A stretch of DNA of 64,000 nucleotides from Streptomyces sp. NBC_01214. Its GTDB lineage: Bacteria > Actinomycetota > Actinomycetes > Streptomycetales > Streptomycetaceae. Each line of letters begins with the position of its first letter. Within the stretch, counting starts at the first letter, position 1. Positions 17,377 through 26,056 of the stretch are shown one piece after another. The translations under genes and the position numbers were made by a program. The stretch covers positions 1-64,000 of the forward strand of contig NZ_JAPEOS010000004.1 in the NCBI RefSeq assembly GCF_026340975.1. Direction: 5' to 3'. The notes under the pieces were generated by a model. It did no database searches, was not told where the DNA came from, and worked only from the letters and a program-made list of their open reading frames with translations.

Positions 17377-18636
17377 ATGCCGTTTTCCACCGTTGCCCGC
17401 CCAGACGGCTTGCCGCGCACCTACGGAGGTTGTCGGTCCGGGATTGCGGCGGCCGTGATGCTGCAAACCTCGCCGTACCTCTCCAGCGTCCGTCCGGGCA
17501 CCGGCCCGGACCTGGTGTACCTGTCGGACAGCAGCGGGCCCCAGGCCCCCGTCGGCGCCCCGCCCCTGGGGAGCACCGTGTTCGGGGTTGTAGGGCTGGA
17601 CCGGGTGATCGTGTGGCAGGACGATGCCGCGGTCCTTGAGCTGCTGCGGTACGCCTCCGAACGTCCCCACGACAGCGGTGAGCTCTCGGCCCGGTTCGGG
17701 TCCGGCCGCGTGGAGGCGGCGGTGGCGCGAGGGTGGCTGCAGGATCCTGTCGAGCTGTGCCGGTCGTACCGGGTCGAGTCCGGGGAGATCGAGGTGACGG
17801 CCCACTGCAACTGGGGGTGCGTCTCCTGCCCGGTGGCGGCCGACCCCAAGCCGCGCCGGACCATGCCGATGGGCCTGTTCGAGGAGATCGTCGGCAAGCT
17901 CGCCGCGGCCGACGCCTCGTACGTGACGTTCCAGTTCTTCAACGAGCCGACCCTGGACCGGTACTTCTCCCGCCGCTTGGAGGTCCTGTCCCGTCACGGG
18001 ATGCCGTTGGCTCTGTACTCGAACGCCTCCGCGCTGACCACGGCGAAGATCGAGGATCTGAAGCAAAGCGGGGTGCTGAAGGATCTGATCGTGAACATCC
18101 CCTCGGTCGACGAGGCCGAGTTCGCCGGGCTCACCGGGTCACGGAGCTACCAGCACACGGTGGGCAACACCGAGGCTGCCCTGCGCGCCGGGCTGCCGGT
18201 GCAGGTCGTCGTCAACGGGGTCGGCGCGCGTGGGGAGCGCAACCTCGAAGGGGTCGAGCGGCACTTCGTTCCGCTGGGCGCGCAGGTGTACCCGAGCCTG
18301 ACGTGTGATCGGGCCGGTGAGCTGGGCGGCGAGTACGCCCAGGGCGTCCGGGTGGAAGGGCGGCTGACCGGCTGCGGCTGGCCGGTGCAACACGTGAACA
18401 TCTCTGTGACCGGGGCCCTGTTCCTGTGCTGCAACGACTACTACCAGCGGGAGGTGTTCGGGCACGTCGGGGACGGTTCGATCGACGAGCTGATGTCCGG
18501 CGAGCGGGCGGTCGCGTTGCGCCGCAAGGTGTTCGGCGTCGACGAGGCTCCGGAGGACTTCCTGTGTCGGCGCTGCCACAACCAGCTGCGCGACTTCCCC
18601 GGCCGGGACTTCAGGCCGATCGCGACCTTCGGATAG
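17377..18636 (+). CDS. Radical SAM enzyme with N-terminal RRE/PqqD-like region
   Basis: ATG 17377 is chosen for its ribosome site GAAGGGA; upstream TTG is unlikely. The 419-residue product has a winged-helix-like N-terminal part (AVLELLRYASERPHDSGELS ... VARGWLQDP), reminiscent of PqqD/RRE domains. The radical SAM core follows with the CxxxCxxC cluster motif in HCNWGCVSCP, then QFFNEPTLDRYFSRR (GGEP-like region) and LALYSNAS. The C-terminus has cysteines fit for extra iron-sulfur clusters (CGWPVQH, LFLCCND, CRRCHNQ), as in SPASM-type enzymes. It heads a tight operon of seven genes. Peptide or small-molecule maturation is likely, but I found no precursor peptide gene nearby. Confidence 0.8.
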   Translation: MPFSTVARPDGLPRTYGGCRSGIAAAVMLQTSPYLSSVRPGTGPDLVYLSDSSGPQAPVGAPPLGSTVFGVVGLDRVIVWQDDAAVLELLRYASERPHDSGELSARFGSGRVEAAVARGWLQDPVELCRSYRVESGEIEVTAHCNWGCVSCPVAADPKPRRTMPMGLFEEIVGKLAAADASYVTFQFFNEPTLDRYFSRRLEVLSRHGMPLALYSNASALTTAKIEDLKQSGVLKDLIVNIPSVDEAEFAGLTGSRSYQHTVGNTEAALRAGLPVQVVVNGVGARGERNLEGVERHFVPLGAQVYPSLTCDRAGELGGEYAQGVRVEGRLTGCGWPVQHVNISVTGALFLCCNDYYQREVFGHVGDGSIDELMSGERAVALRRKVFGVDEAPEDFLCRRCHNQLRDFPGRDFRPIATFG

Positions 18637-18652
18637 GAAGGGGGAGGCTCCT

Positions 18653-19606
18653 ATGCATGATCCGGTGCGGATCTGGTACGTGGCCAGCCAGCGGCTGTGC
18701 AATCTGGCCTGCGACTACTGCGTGTCCATCGGCGACTGGGCCAAGAGCCGTCGCCACGACTGGAAGAAGCCTGAGGACCGCGAGGTCTACGACAGGGTGG
18801 TGACCTGGATCGGGACGCGCCCCTACCCGGTGAAGGTCCGGCTCGGCACCCTCGGCGAGCCGTTCGCGAGCCCCCTCTTTCTGGAGAAGGCAGCCTGGCT
18901 GACCCGGCAGAGCGGCGTCGAGCATGTCGAGCTGGTCTCCAACGCGGTCCTGCTGCCCCGTCGGCTGCCCAGGCTGGAGGCAGCGGCCAACTTGGGCAAG
19001 CTCTCTCTGTGGCTGACCTGGCACGATGGCCAAGCCGACCTTGGCCGGTTCATCGCCGCCGCGTCCTTCGCACAGGAGACCTTCGGCTGCTTCGTCGTCG
19101 TCAACGCCCTGCTGTTCGAGGACAACGTGGACGCTGTGGCCCGCGCCGAGGAGGCCGCCCGCGCAGCCGGGCTGCGGTTCAACGTCGACCTCGGCTACGA
19201 CCCGACCGCCCCCACCGACGCGCAAGATCCGTCCCATGCGGTTCCCGCCCTCAAGGCCGGCAGTGCCCTGGAAACCCTGGCCCGCCTCGGCGGAAACCGG
19301 GCGCTCGCCGAGACCGCCCTGATCGCACTGACGTCCTGCCAGGGCATGCCCTGCAGGGCCGGCCACGACGCGGTGTTCATCGACATCCATGGCCAGGCCT
19401 ACCGCTGCTCCAACTATTCAGCCCAGCAGCGCCCGCCGCTGGGCAGCGTCCTGACCGACGGCTTCGAGCTGCCGCTGCGTCCCGGCCCCTGGGCTCCGTG
19501 CGCGGCCGCCGGCGGCTGCGGCAATAAGGAGGACTTCCTCAACCTCCAGATCGCCGCCCCGCTGCGCCCCGAGACGGTCCCCAGCCTCGGCTGGACCGAC
19601 GCCTGA
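18653..19606 (+). CDS. Second radical SAM enzyme
   Basis: A 317-residue radical SAM protein with strong ribosome site (GGGGGAGG) before ATG 18653. The CxxxCxxC motif is CNLACDYC near residue 20. Other core features are KVRLGTLGEPFASPLF, VELVSNAVLL and LWLTWHDGQ. The C-terminal part has CQGMPCRAGHDAVFIDIHG and YRCSNYSA ... CAAAGGCG, cysteines that could bind an auxiliary cluster. It follows the first radical SAM gene by 16 bp and probably acts in the same pathway on the same or a successive substrate. The family is not one I can name precisely. Confidence 0.8.
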   Translation: MHDPVRIWYVASQRLCNLACDYCVSIGDWAKSRRHDWKKPEDREVYDRVVTWIGTRPYPVKVRLGTLGEPFASPLFLEKAAWLTRQSGVEHVELVSNAVLLPRRLPRLEAAANLGKLSLWLTWHDGQADLGRFIAAASFAQETFGCFVVVNALLFEDNVDAVARAEEAARAAGLRFNVDLGYDPTAPTDAQDPSHAVPALKAGSALETLARLGGNRALAETALIALTSCQGMPCRAGHDAVFIDIHGQAYRCSNYSAQQRPPLGSVLTDGFELPLRPGPWAPCAAAGGCGNKEDFLNLQIAAPLRPETVPSLGWTDA

Positions 19607-19640
19607 TCCACCGCACTGCTCTGGAAGGGAATCCGCTCTC

Positions 19641-20402
19641 GTGCTCATCAGCGACCTGGCCTGGCCCGACCTGCAACCCGGACCCGAAGACCACGTCATC
19701 GTGCCCATCGGCGCCCTTGAACCGCACGGCCCGCACCTGCCGCTCGGCTCCGACACCATGATCAGCGACCACTTCGCCCACCAGCTCGCCCACGACATCG
19801 GCGGTCACGTCGCCCCCACCCTCGGCTACGGCGTGGCCACACCCTCCCAGCGGCTCGGCGGCACGTTCCCCGGCGTCATCAGCATCAGCGGCGCCACCTT
19901 CACGGCGGTGGTCACCGAGGTCCTGGCCTCTCTGGCGCGTCACGGCTACCGCCGCATGGTCCTGGTCAACTCAGCCATCGACAACATCAGCTTCCTGTGC
20001 GAGGCCGCCCGCGACCTGACCGAACGGACCCCCGGCGTGCGGGTGATGGTCGTGAACTGGTGGGACGTCGTCGGCGAGGACTTCCGTGACGCCCTCGCCC
20101 GCGAGAGCGGCACTGCCCGCCGGGATGACCACCATGCCGGGATGGTCGAGTCCAGCCTCGTCATGCACATCAGCCCGCGCACCGTCCGCACCGACCGGCT
20201 GCCCGTCGACGGCGGCATGGAGCAGCCCCGCCGGATCAGCTACCACCTCTACCCGCAGCCAGCCGACACCACGACCAGCAGCGGCATCGTCTACTCCGCA
20301 GCCGGGGCGGGCGCCGAGCTCGGCGATCGGGTGGCCTACCAGGTCGCCCGGCAGCTCGCCGACGCCGTGCGCCGCGAGTTCGCCGCACCCCTTCCGTCAT
20401 GA
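19641..20402 (+). CDS. Creatininase-family amidohydrolase
   Basis: A 253-residue creatininase-fold protein starting at GTG 19641 with GGAAGGGA upstream. It has the metal-binding set of this family: PIGALEPHGPHLPLGSD (Glu, His, Asp), LVNSAIDNISF in place of the usual NGHGGN, and DDHHAGMVESS (the HAG-x-x-E motif). Creatininase-like proteins are peptide or amide hydrolases in cofactor pathways; MftE of the mycofactocin cluster is a radical-SAM-associated example. The NGHGGN loop is changed to NSAIDN, which may alter metal binding. It is in the same operon as the radical SAM enzymes. Confidence 0.8.
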   Translation: MLISDLAWPDLQPGPEDHVIVPIGALEPHGPHLPLGSDTMISDHFAHQLAHDIGGHVAPTLGYGVATPSQRLGGTFPGVISISGATFTAVVTEVLASLARHGYRRMVLVNSAIDNISFLCEAARDLTERTPGVRVMVVNWWDVVGEDFRDALARESGTARRDDHHAGMVESSLVMHISPRTVRTDRLPVDGGMEQPRRISYHLYPQPADTTTSSGIVYSAAGAGAELGDRVAYQVARQLADAVRREFAAPLPS

Positions 20403-20458
20403 CCCCGGACACCGCCCGGGCCCGCCCGGGAACGTCTCACAGAAGGAGAGCCACTTCG

Positions 20459-21661
20459 ATGCCGTCTTCCAGCGACCAGCTGTACGTGTTCTCCCCATCA
20501 GCTTCCTATCCCCGCCCGTTCGCGTGCGTCATCGACGACCGGGCGCGGCTCGTCCACGCCTGGTCCAGCCCCATCGGCCAGCCCGACATCGAGACCAGCC
20601 CGCCGTCCTACCTGCGGGGCTGGAACCACGTCGAGGTCGGGCCCGACGGCAGCCTGTACGCGATGGTGCCGCTGCACGCCCTGCTCAAGCTCGTCCCGGA
20701 CTCCGCCCTCACCTGGCGGGCCGATCTCCCCGCCCATCACGACCTCGCCCTCAGCCCCGCCGGTGAGATCTACGTCCTGACCGAGGAACCCCGTCCTGTG
20801 CCCTGCACCGGCGGCTCCCACGTCCTGCTGGACAATTCCGTCACCGTCCTCGGTCCGGACGGGCAGCTGCGGGCCGCGCACTCCCTGTACGAGATCCTGA
20901 CCACCGACCCCCGGCTGGAGACTCTGATCACCGGCGTGATCGACGAGCATCGCGCGGCCGGACGGACCGCGGACCCTGCCGCCCTCGCCCCGCGGCTGGA
21001 AGGAGCGAACGGCTGGAGGCGGGGCCGCGATATCTCCCGCCTGCTGCGGGCCCGGCCCGGATCGCCCAGCGACATCCTCCACACCAACACCGTCGAGATC
21101 CTCACCACCGGCCACCCCGCCGGGCTGTGGGCGGCCGGGAACGTCTTGGTCTCGCTGCGCAACCTGAACCTGATCGCCGTTCTGGACCTCGGCGCCCGCG
21201 CGGTGCGCTGGTGGTGGGGGCCCGGCGAACTGTCCGGCCAGCACCAGCCCTCCGTGCAGCCCGACGGCACGATCCTGGTCTTCGACAATGGCCGGGGCCT
21301 CGGCCGATCCCGCGTCCTGGAGATCGACCCGCTCGCCCAGGGCATCACCTGGCAGTACGAGCTGGGCCTGTTTTGCGAGATGGCCGGCGGCTGCGAGCGT
21401 CTGGACGACGGAACTGTCCTCATCAGTGACGCTCAGGCCGGCCGCGCCCTGATCGTCGACCGCGACGGCCGCGAGCGGTGGACGATTCATGTCTCCACCC
21501 GCGCCACGTCCGCCGGACGTTCCCGCGCGGAGTTCTACCGCCTCTCCGCGATACCCCGCCGCGCCGCCCGCTTCTTGGGTGCCGGTGACCGGCCGGCCCG
21601 CACCCTGGCCGAGTCCCAGGTCAGCTGCCACGTCGGCCAGAGCGTCCAGGGTGCCCTGTGA
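20459..21661 (+). CDS. Arylsulfotransferase-like beta-propeller protein
   Basis: A 400-residue protein from ATG 20459 with AAGGAG upstream. Blade-like repeats include WNHVEVGPDGSLYAMVPL, HHDLALSPAGEIYVLTEE, HTNTVEIL, GNVLVSLRNLNLIAVLD, GQHQPSVQPDGTILVFDNG and CERLDDGTVLISDA. This is the ASST (PQQ-type propeller) pattern. His residues at HHDLAL, LHTNTVE and GQHQPS lie where the ASST active site has His. No signal peptide is seen, so it would act in the cytoplasm, unlike secreted ASST. Its stop overlaps the next start (GTGA). Sulfotransfer is not proven; it may have been recruited for another transfer. Confidence 0.75.
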   Translation: MPSSSDQLYVFSPSASYPRPFACVIDDRARLVHAWSSPIGQPDIETSPPSYLRGWNHVEVGPDGSLYAMVPLHALLKLVPDSALTWRADLPAHHDLALSPAGEIYVLTEEPRPVPCTGGSHVLLDNSVTVLGPDGQLRAAHSLYEILTTDPRLETLITGVIDEHRAAGRTADPAALAPRLEGANGWRRGRDISRLLRARPGSPSDILHTNTVEILTTGHPAGLWAAGNVLVSLRNLNLIAVLDLGARAVRWWWGPGELSGQHQPSVQPDGTILVFDNGRGLGRSRVLEIDPLAQGITWQYELGLFCEMAGGCERLDDGTVLISDAQAGRALIVDRDGRERWTIHVSTRATSAGRSRAEFYRLSAIPRRAARFLGAGDRPARTLAESQVSCHVGQSVQGAL

Positions 21662-22620
21662 TCAGCGTGATCGTCCCGACGCGGGACCGCCCCGGGCCGC
21701 TGCACCGCGCCCTGCGCAGCCTCGCCCGCCAGACCTACCGCCGCTTCGAGGTCATCGTCGCCCGCGACGGCGGCATGCCCGTCGAGCAGGTCATCGCCCG
21801 CTGGCAGCGCGAGATGCCCATCACCCTCCTCGACGGCGACACCCCGCATGGGGTCTCCCATGCCCGCAACCGCGCTCTGGCCGTGGCCCAGGGCGAGAAC
21901 GTCGCGCTCCTGGACGACGACGACGTGTTCCTGCCCCACCACCTCCTGGCCGCCGACGACGCCCTGCGCACCGGCCGGGCCGATACCGTCTACGGCCAGG
22001 CCCTCGTCAGCCCCACCTGGATCGAGGACCTGCCCCGCGGCACCCATGGCCTGCCACGCAAGGACTACCCCTTCGACGCCACGTTCCTCGGGGTCGCGAA
22101 CACCATTCACACCGGGTCGATCGTCGCCCGCAATCCTGCCGCCGGACCGGTTCGCTTCGACGAGACGCTGCAGCACTGCGAGGACTGGGACTTCCTCCTC
22201 GCCCTCCACCACACCGCCGGCCATCGCTTCGCCCGCCTCGACAGCATCACCAGCGTCTACCACCAGGTCCCCCGCCCCGGCGCGGTCGCCTCCGCCTACC
22301 GGACGAGCCCCACCCCCTTCACCCTCGCCCGTGACACCCTCTACCGACGCTGGCCGGCCGTCGGAGGCCTCGCGGAGGAGTACCGGCAGTGGTTCCGCGA
22401 CTTCGACCAGCGACTCGATGCCCGCATCGCCCTGGGCCTGCCCGCCTCGGCCCACGTCTACGAACACGCCGTCCGCGGCCTGCACGCCACGTTCACCGCG
22501 CACCGCCCGCCCGACCCTGCCCTCCTCGAGGGTCTACTCCCCCACAGCCTCGCCTCCTGGCCGAGGCAGAGTGCCGAGGCCGACATCTCGCTGAAGGGGG
22601 CTGTGCATGGATCCCGCTGA
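21658..22620 (+). CDS. Family 2 glycosyltransferase
   Basis: A 320-residue GT-A fold enzyme. It starts ISVIVPTRDRPGPLHRALRS, has the nucleotide-binding VIVARDGG, HARNRALAVAQGENVALLDD followed by DDVF (the metal-binding DxD region), and CEDWDFLLALH (the catalytic ED motif). It starts with GTG overlapping the propeller stop and is followed with a 14-bp overlap by the methyltransferase. It probably adds a sugar to the pathway product or to a peptide side chain. No transmembrane segments are seen, so it is a soluble enzyme. Confidence 0.85.
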   Translation: MISVIVPTRDRPGPLHRALRSLARQTYRRFEVIVARDGGMPVEQVIARWQREMPITLLDGDTPHGVSHARNRALAVAQGENVALLDDDDVFLPHHLLAADDALRTGRADTVYGQALVSPTWIEDLPRGTHGLPRKDYPFDATFLGVANTIHTGSIVARNPAAGPVRFDETLQHCEDWDFLLALHHTAGHRFARLDSITSVYHQVPRPGAVASAYRTSPTPFTLARDTLYRRWPAVGGLAEEYRQWFRDFDQRLDARIALGLPASAHVYEHAVRGLHATFTAHRPPDPALLEGLLPHSLASWPRQSAEADISLKGAVHGSR

Positions 22621-23332
22621 CGCACCGTACGACGGCTTCGCCGACACCTTTGCCCGCGAGACCGCCGTCAGCCCTTACAACGCGCACTACGACCGCCCCA
22701 CCGTCCTCGGTCTCCTCGGCGACGTGAACGGCCTGCGCATCCTGGACGGCGGCTGCGGCCCGGGCCTGTATCTCTCCGAGCTCGCCGCGCGCGGAGCCGA
22801 CACCGTCGGCATCGACCAGAGCGCGGACATGGTCCGCCTCGCCCGCGAGCGCCTCGGTTCGCTCGCCCAGATCCGCCAGCATGACCTCGACGCGCCCCTC
22901 ACCTGGGCCGCCGACTCCAGCTTCGACATCGTCCTGCTCGCCCTGGTCCTCCACTACGCCCACGACCGCGTCCGCACCCTGACCGAGCTCACACGCGTCC
23001 TACGGCCCGACGGGAGGATCATCATCTCCACCAGCCACCCCACCGCGGACTGGCTCGCAGACGGCGGCAGCTACTTCGACGCCCGCCACGTCGAGGAATC
23101 TTGGTCCGACGGCATGACCCACCGCTACTGGCGTCAGCCCCTCCAGGCATGGTTCGACGAGTTCACCGCCGCAGGCCTCGCCGTCGACCGTCTAGTCGAA
23201 CACCGACCCGCCCACTCGATGGTCCTCCACCACCCGACCGTGTACGAGAAACTGGCCCACCAGCCCGGGTTCATCGCCTTCCAGCTCCACAAGCCGCCAG
23301 GCGCCCCTAATCTCCGTCCTGACCAGTCGTGA
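22607..23332 (+). CDS. Class I SAM-dependent methyltransferase
   Basis: A 241-residue methyltransferase. Motif I is ILDGGCGPGLYLSELAARG (about 44-62), with DTVGIDQSADMV and a motif IV region SFDIVLLALVLHYAHD. RVLRPDGRIIISTSHP is the post-II strand. It resembles UbiE/BioC-type enzymes acting on small molecules. The start ATG 22607 has GAAGGGGG upstream and lies inside the end of the glycosyltransferase gene, showing tight coupling. The target atom cannot be told from sequence. Confidence 0.85.
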   Translation: MDPADAPYDGFADTFARETAVSPYNAHYDRPTVLGLLGDVNGLRILDGGCGPGLYLSELAARGADTVGIDQSADMVRLARERLGSLAQIRQHDLDAPLTWAADSSFDIVLLALVLHYAHDRVRTLTELTRVLRPDGRIIISTSHPTADWLADGGSYFDARHVEESWSDGMTHRYWRQPLQAWFDEFTAAGLAVDRLVEHRPAHSMVLHHPTVYEKLAHQPGFIAFQLHKPPGAPNLRPDQS

Positions 23333-23355
23333 TTGCCTGCATCGGAGTGCCGCCC

Positions 23356-23934
23356 ATGCAAAACCGCCCGACCCTCGTCGTAGTCAGCGGCCCTCCCGCC
23401 ACTGGGAAGACCACGCTCGCCCGCGCCCTCGCCCAGCAGCTGGGCTGCCCGGCGGTCATCCGCGACGAGATCAAACAGGGCATGGTCATGAGCACCCCAA
23501 ATCACCAGACCGCTGGCGACGACCCTCTCAACATCCCCACGCTGGACGTCTTCTTCAAGACCATCACCGTCCTCCTTCAGGCAGGGGTCACCCTCGTCGC
23601 GGAGGCGGCCTTCCAGGACCGGCTCTGGCGACCAGGCCTGGAGCCCCTCCTGGGCCTCGCCGACCTGCGCATCATCCGGTGCACCACACCCACCTCGACA
23701 ATCACCGAACGCATCACCGAGCGCGCCCGCACCGACAGCCACCGGGCGGCCCACGGCGATGAGGCCCTGCTCGCCGACATGGAAGCCGGCACTTACGACC
23801 CCGAGCAGTTCAAGGCCATCAGCCTCGACGTCCCGACCTTGGTCGTGGACACATCGGACGGCTACACGCCCGGAACCTCCGAGATTCAGGCATTCCTGCG
23901 AACACCACAACCGTCACTCAACCCTCGGCGATAG
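23356..23934 (+). CDS. P-loop kinase-like ATPase (last gene of the radical SAM operon)
   Basis: ATG 23356 has GGAG nine bases upstream; a GTG at 23329 overlapping the methyltransferase stop is the alternative. The 192-residue product has Walker A VSGPPATGKTTLARALAQ and the lid-side RDEIKQGM, and it fits the AAA_33/zeta-type small kinase family (phosphotransferases on small molecules or nucleotides). TLVAEAAFQDRLW is a Walker-B-like region. It ends the operon; its job might be phosphorylating the pathway product or self-protection. No terminator is clear downstream. Confidence 0.75.
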   Translation: MQNRPTLVVVSGPPATGKTTLARALAQQLGCPAVIRDEIKQGMVMSTPNHQTAGDDPLNIPTLDVFFKTITVLLQAGVTLVAEAAFQDRLWRPGLEPLLGLADLRIIRCTTPTSTITERITERARTDSHRAAHGDEALLADMEAGTYDPEQFKAISLDVPTLVVDTSDGYTPGTSEIQAFLRTPQPSLNPRR

Positions 23935-24357
23935 ACCCTCGCCAGGATGAGTCCGTACGGGCTACGCCGACGGCCCCGACGGACCTGAAAGCTGGAGATC
24001 CGTGCGACCCGTGTGCCTGACCTCCACTCGATCGGCAACCCACACAGGGCTTGGGGAGGTTCCCTGGCCGCGCCGCGACAAGCGGGGAATCAGGGCGAGC
24101 AGGTCCGGGTGCAGGCAAGCACGGTAGGGAAATTCAGGGAGCCCCCAACAGTGCGGGCGCTACCGATGGTGCTGTCCGGGTTCGCGTTCCGTGCGGTGAA
24201 CGGCGAGGGCATTACAGCCCGAGTACGGCCGCTCACCGGGCCGGGCAAGGTCGTTCAACGCACAGCAGTCCTTCGTTCGGTCTCTGCTCGGCTGTCCTCT
24301 TCGGGCGCTGAAGGGGCGGATGCACGTGGTCTTGGATCCGCGAGGACCGAGACCGTG
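23935..24357. other. Intergenic region, nothing recognised
   Basis: About 420 bp between the kinase gene and the broken helicase 3' end. Several short open frames cross it on the + strand, none with a ribosome site or a family I know. No tRNA, long repeat or clear hairpin is seen. Confidence 0.4.
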
Positions 24358-24522
24358 TCACACAGGATTGCCGCCGGGGTGGTCATGGATCCAGGCCAGG
24401 CCGCCGAGGTCGAGGCAGCCCCTGGCCCGGGTCACCGCAACGTAGGCCAAGCGCGCCTCTGCATCGTCGATGGGGCCGGGTACGGGGCGGCCTTGGGCGT
24501 CGTGGCTTTGTTCACGTCCACC

Positions 24523-24664
24523 GGTTCTGGCTCAACTTCTGTGGTGTTGCGTCACGTGGGCCGGTCGCCCGACGTCGCCCAAGCCGCCGACGTGGCGATT
24601 CCCTCTCCCACCGACCGGGCTCTGCCGGGCGACGGCGCCGCACCACAGAAGTTGTGCCAGAACC
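24523..24664. mobile_element. 142-bp MITE, ISL3-like ends
   Basis: The two ends are 24-bp inverted repeats with one mismatch, beginning GGTTCTGG(C)... and reading GGTTCTGGCTCAACTTCTGT at the left. Flanking it is an exact 8-bp direct repeat CGTCCACC (24515-24522 and 24665-24672). Size, lack of coding, long terminal inverted repeats and 8-bp duplication make this a miniature inverted-repeat transposable element; 8-bp duplications with GG-starting repeats fit the ISL3 family. It inserted after the IS21-like element and needs a transposase supplied elsewhere. Confidence 0.85.
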
Positions 24665-24810
24665 CGTCCACCGACAGCGTTTGTCGATGAGTTGGGGAGG
24701 CAGTCGGTGGCCGAGGAGGCGGGAGATGTTCGTCAGTTTTGAAGGCAGCAGCCGGCTGCGTGGCTGCCAGCGTCCGGCCGTTGTCAGTGCTTGCTGACAA
24801 GATCACCGTC

Positions 24811-25239
24811 ATGACACCGTTGCTTCTCACCGACATCGAACGAGCCGTTCGCAGCAGCTGGAGTGCTGAGACGTGCACGCCTGAGTTCCGATCGCGCTGG
24901 ACCAAGGACAACCCGGCCCGGGATCAGTGCGGGGTGACCGCCATGGTGCTCAATGACCTGCTGGGAGGTGAGTTGATCCGGGGAGAGGTCCACGTCAACG
25001 GAGAGCGTGTGGACTACCACTGGTGGAACCGCCTGGGCATGGGCATCGAGATCGACCTGACCCGCGACCAGTTTGGGCCGGAGGAGATCGTCACCGGAGG
25101 CATCGTGATTCTCCGCCCACCCCTGACCGAATGGCGCAGGCTCCGGCAGGAGTACGAGCTTCTCCGCGACAGCGTCTTGGAGAAGCTCAATCGGCAGCAG
25201 GCGACGGCCTCTGCGGCCGTGTCTCGTCAGCCGGCTTGA
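24811..25239 (+). CDS. YunG-like protein
   Basis: A 142-residue YunG-family protein starting at ATG 24811. It has TDIERAVRSSWSAETC, NPARDQCGVTAMVLNDLLGG and VDYHWWNRLGMGIEIDLTRDQF, the Cys/His-containing core of that family. Function is unknown. It lies inside the IS21-like element and overlaps the end of the istB pseudogene tail to tail by 13 bp, so it travels with the element as cargo. There is no clear ribosome site. Confidence 0.7.
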   Translation: MTPLLLTDIERAVRSSWSAETCTPEFRSRWTKDNPARDQCGVTAMVLNDLLGGELIRGEVHVNGERVDYHWWNRLGMGIEIDLTRDQFGPEEIVTGGIVILRPPLTEWRRLRQEYELLRDSVLEKLNRQQATASAAVSRQPA

Positions 25240-25880
25240 ACCTGTTCGGCTCGGGCTCGGGTGCTGGCGAGGCGGTAGGAGTCGGTGCCGGTCTCGATGA
25301 TGGTGCCGTTGAAGGTGAGACGGTCGACGATGGCCGCGCAGAGGCGGGGGTCGGTGAACGTCTTGGTCCAGCCGCCGAAGGACTCGTTGGAGGCGATGGC
25401 GACGCTATTCTTCTCCTCGCGTTCGGCCAGGACCTGGAAGAGGAGTTCGGCGCCGCGGCGGTCGAGTTCCATGTAGCCGAGTTCGTCGATGCACTAAAGA
25501 TCCACGCGGCCGTAGCGGGCGATCGTCTTGGTCAGCTGCTTCTCGTCGGCGGCCTCGACAAGTTCGTTGACCAGCTTCGTCGCCAGCACGTACTTGACCC
25601 GGTAGCCGGCCATCGCGGCCTCGGTTCCCAGGGCGATCAGCATGTGAGACTTGCCGGTCCCGGAGTCGCCGATCAGGCAGAGCGGCTGGCTCTTCTTGAT
25701 CCACTCTCAGCTGGCGAGGGTATGGATGGCGGCCGCGTCGAAGTCGAAGGTCCGCAACGACTTGTCCCGGGGGAAGCCGGCTGCCTTGATCCGTCGTTCC
25801 GACCGGCGTCGGGACCGGTCGTCGCACTCGGCCATCAGGAGCTCGGCGAGGAAGCCGCGGTAGGTCATCTGGTCTTTCAT
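25227..25880 (-). pseudogene. istB: istB (IS21 ATPase) with two nonsense mutations
   Basis: From ATG 25880 the frame encodes an IstB-type helper ATPase: KDQMTYRGFLAELLMAE, SQPLCLIGDSGTGKSHML (Walker A), CIDELGYMELD (Walker B), SNESFGGWTKTFTDPRL. It is cut by TGA at codon 58 (complement of 25707-25709) and TAG at codon 129 (complement of 25494-25496), with no frameshift. The total of 217 sense positions is near full for this group. Decay without frameshift points to point-mutation drift after the element lost activity. Confidence 0.88.
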
Positions 25881-26056
25881 CGCCCGGTCGGCCGCGGCGG
25901 CAGCTGCTTCCTCGGCTCCGGCCAGACCAAGTCCACAGCCTTACGGACCGTCCGCCACGACACGTTGTACTTGCGCTCGATCTCCCGGATCTTCATGCCG
26001 CCACGGTGGTCGCGCCGGATCGCCGTGTACAGCTCGACCTTCGACATCTGCGGCAT
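25877..26056 (-). pseudogene. istA: istA remnant (N-terminal 59 codons)
   Basis: MPQMSKVELYTAIRRDHRGG and YNVSWRTVRKAVDLVWPEPR are the N-terminal HTH of IstA transposase. The frame ends in PPRPTGR* at the istB start (ATGA overlap) instead of continuing for about 400-450 more codons, so the DDE domain has been deleted cleanly. The element cannot move itself. Confidence 0.85.
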
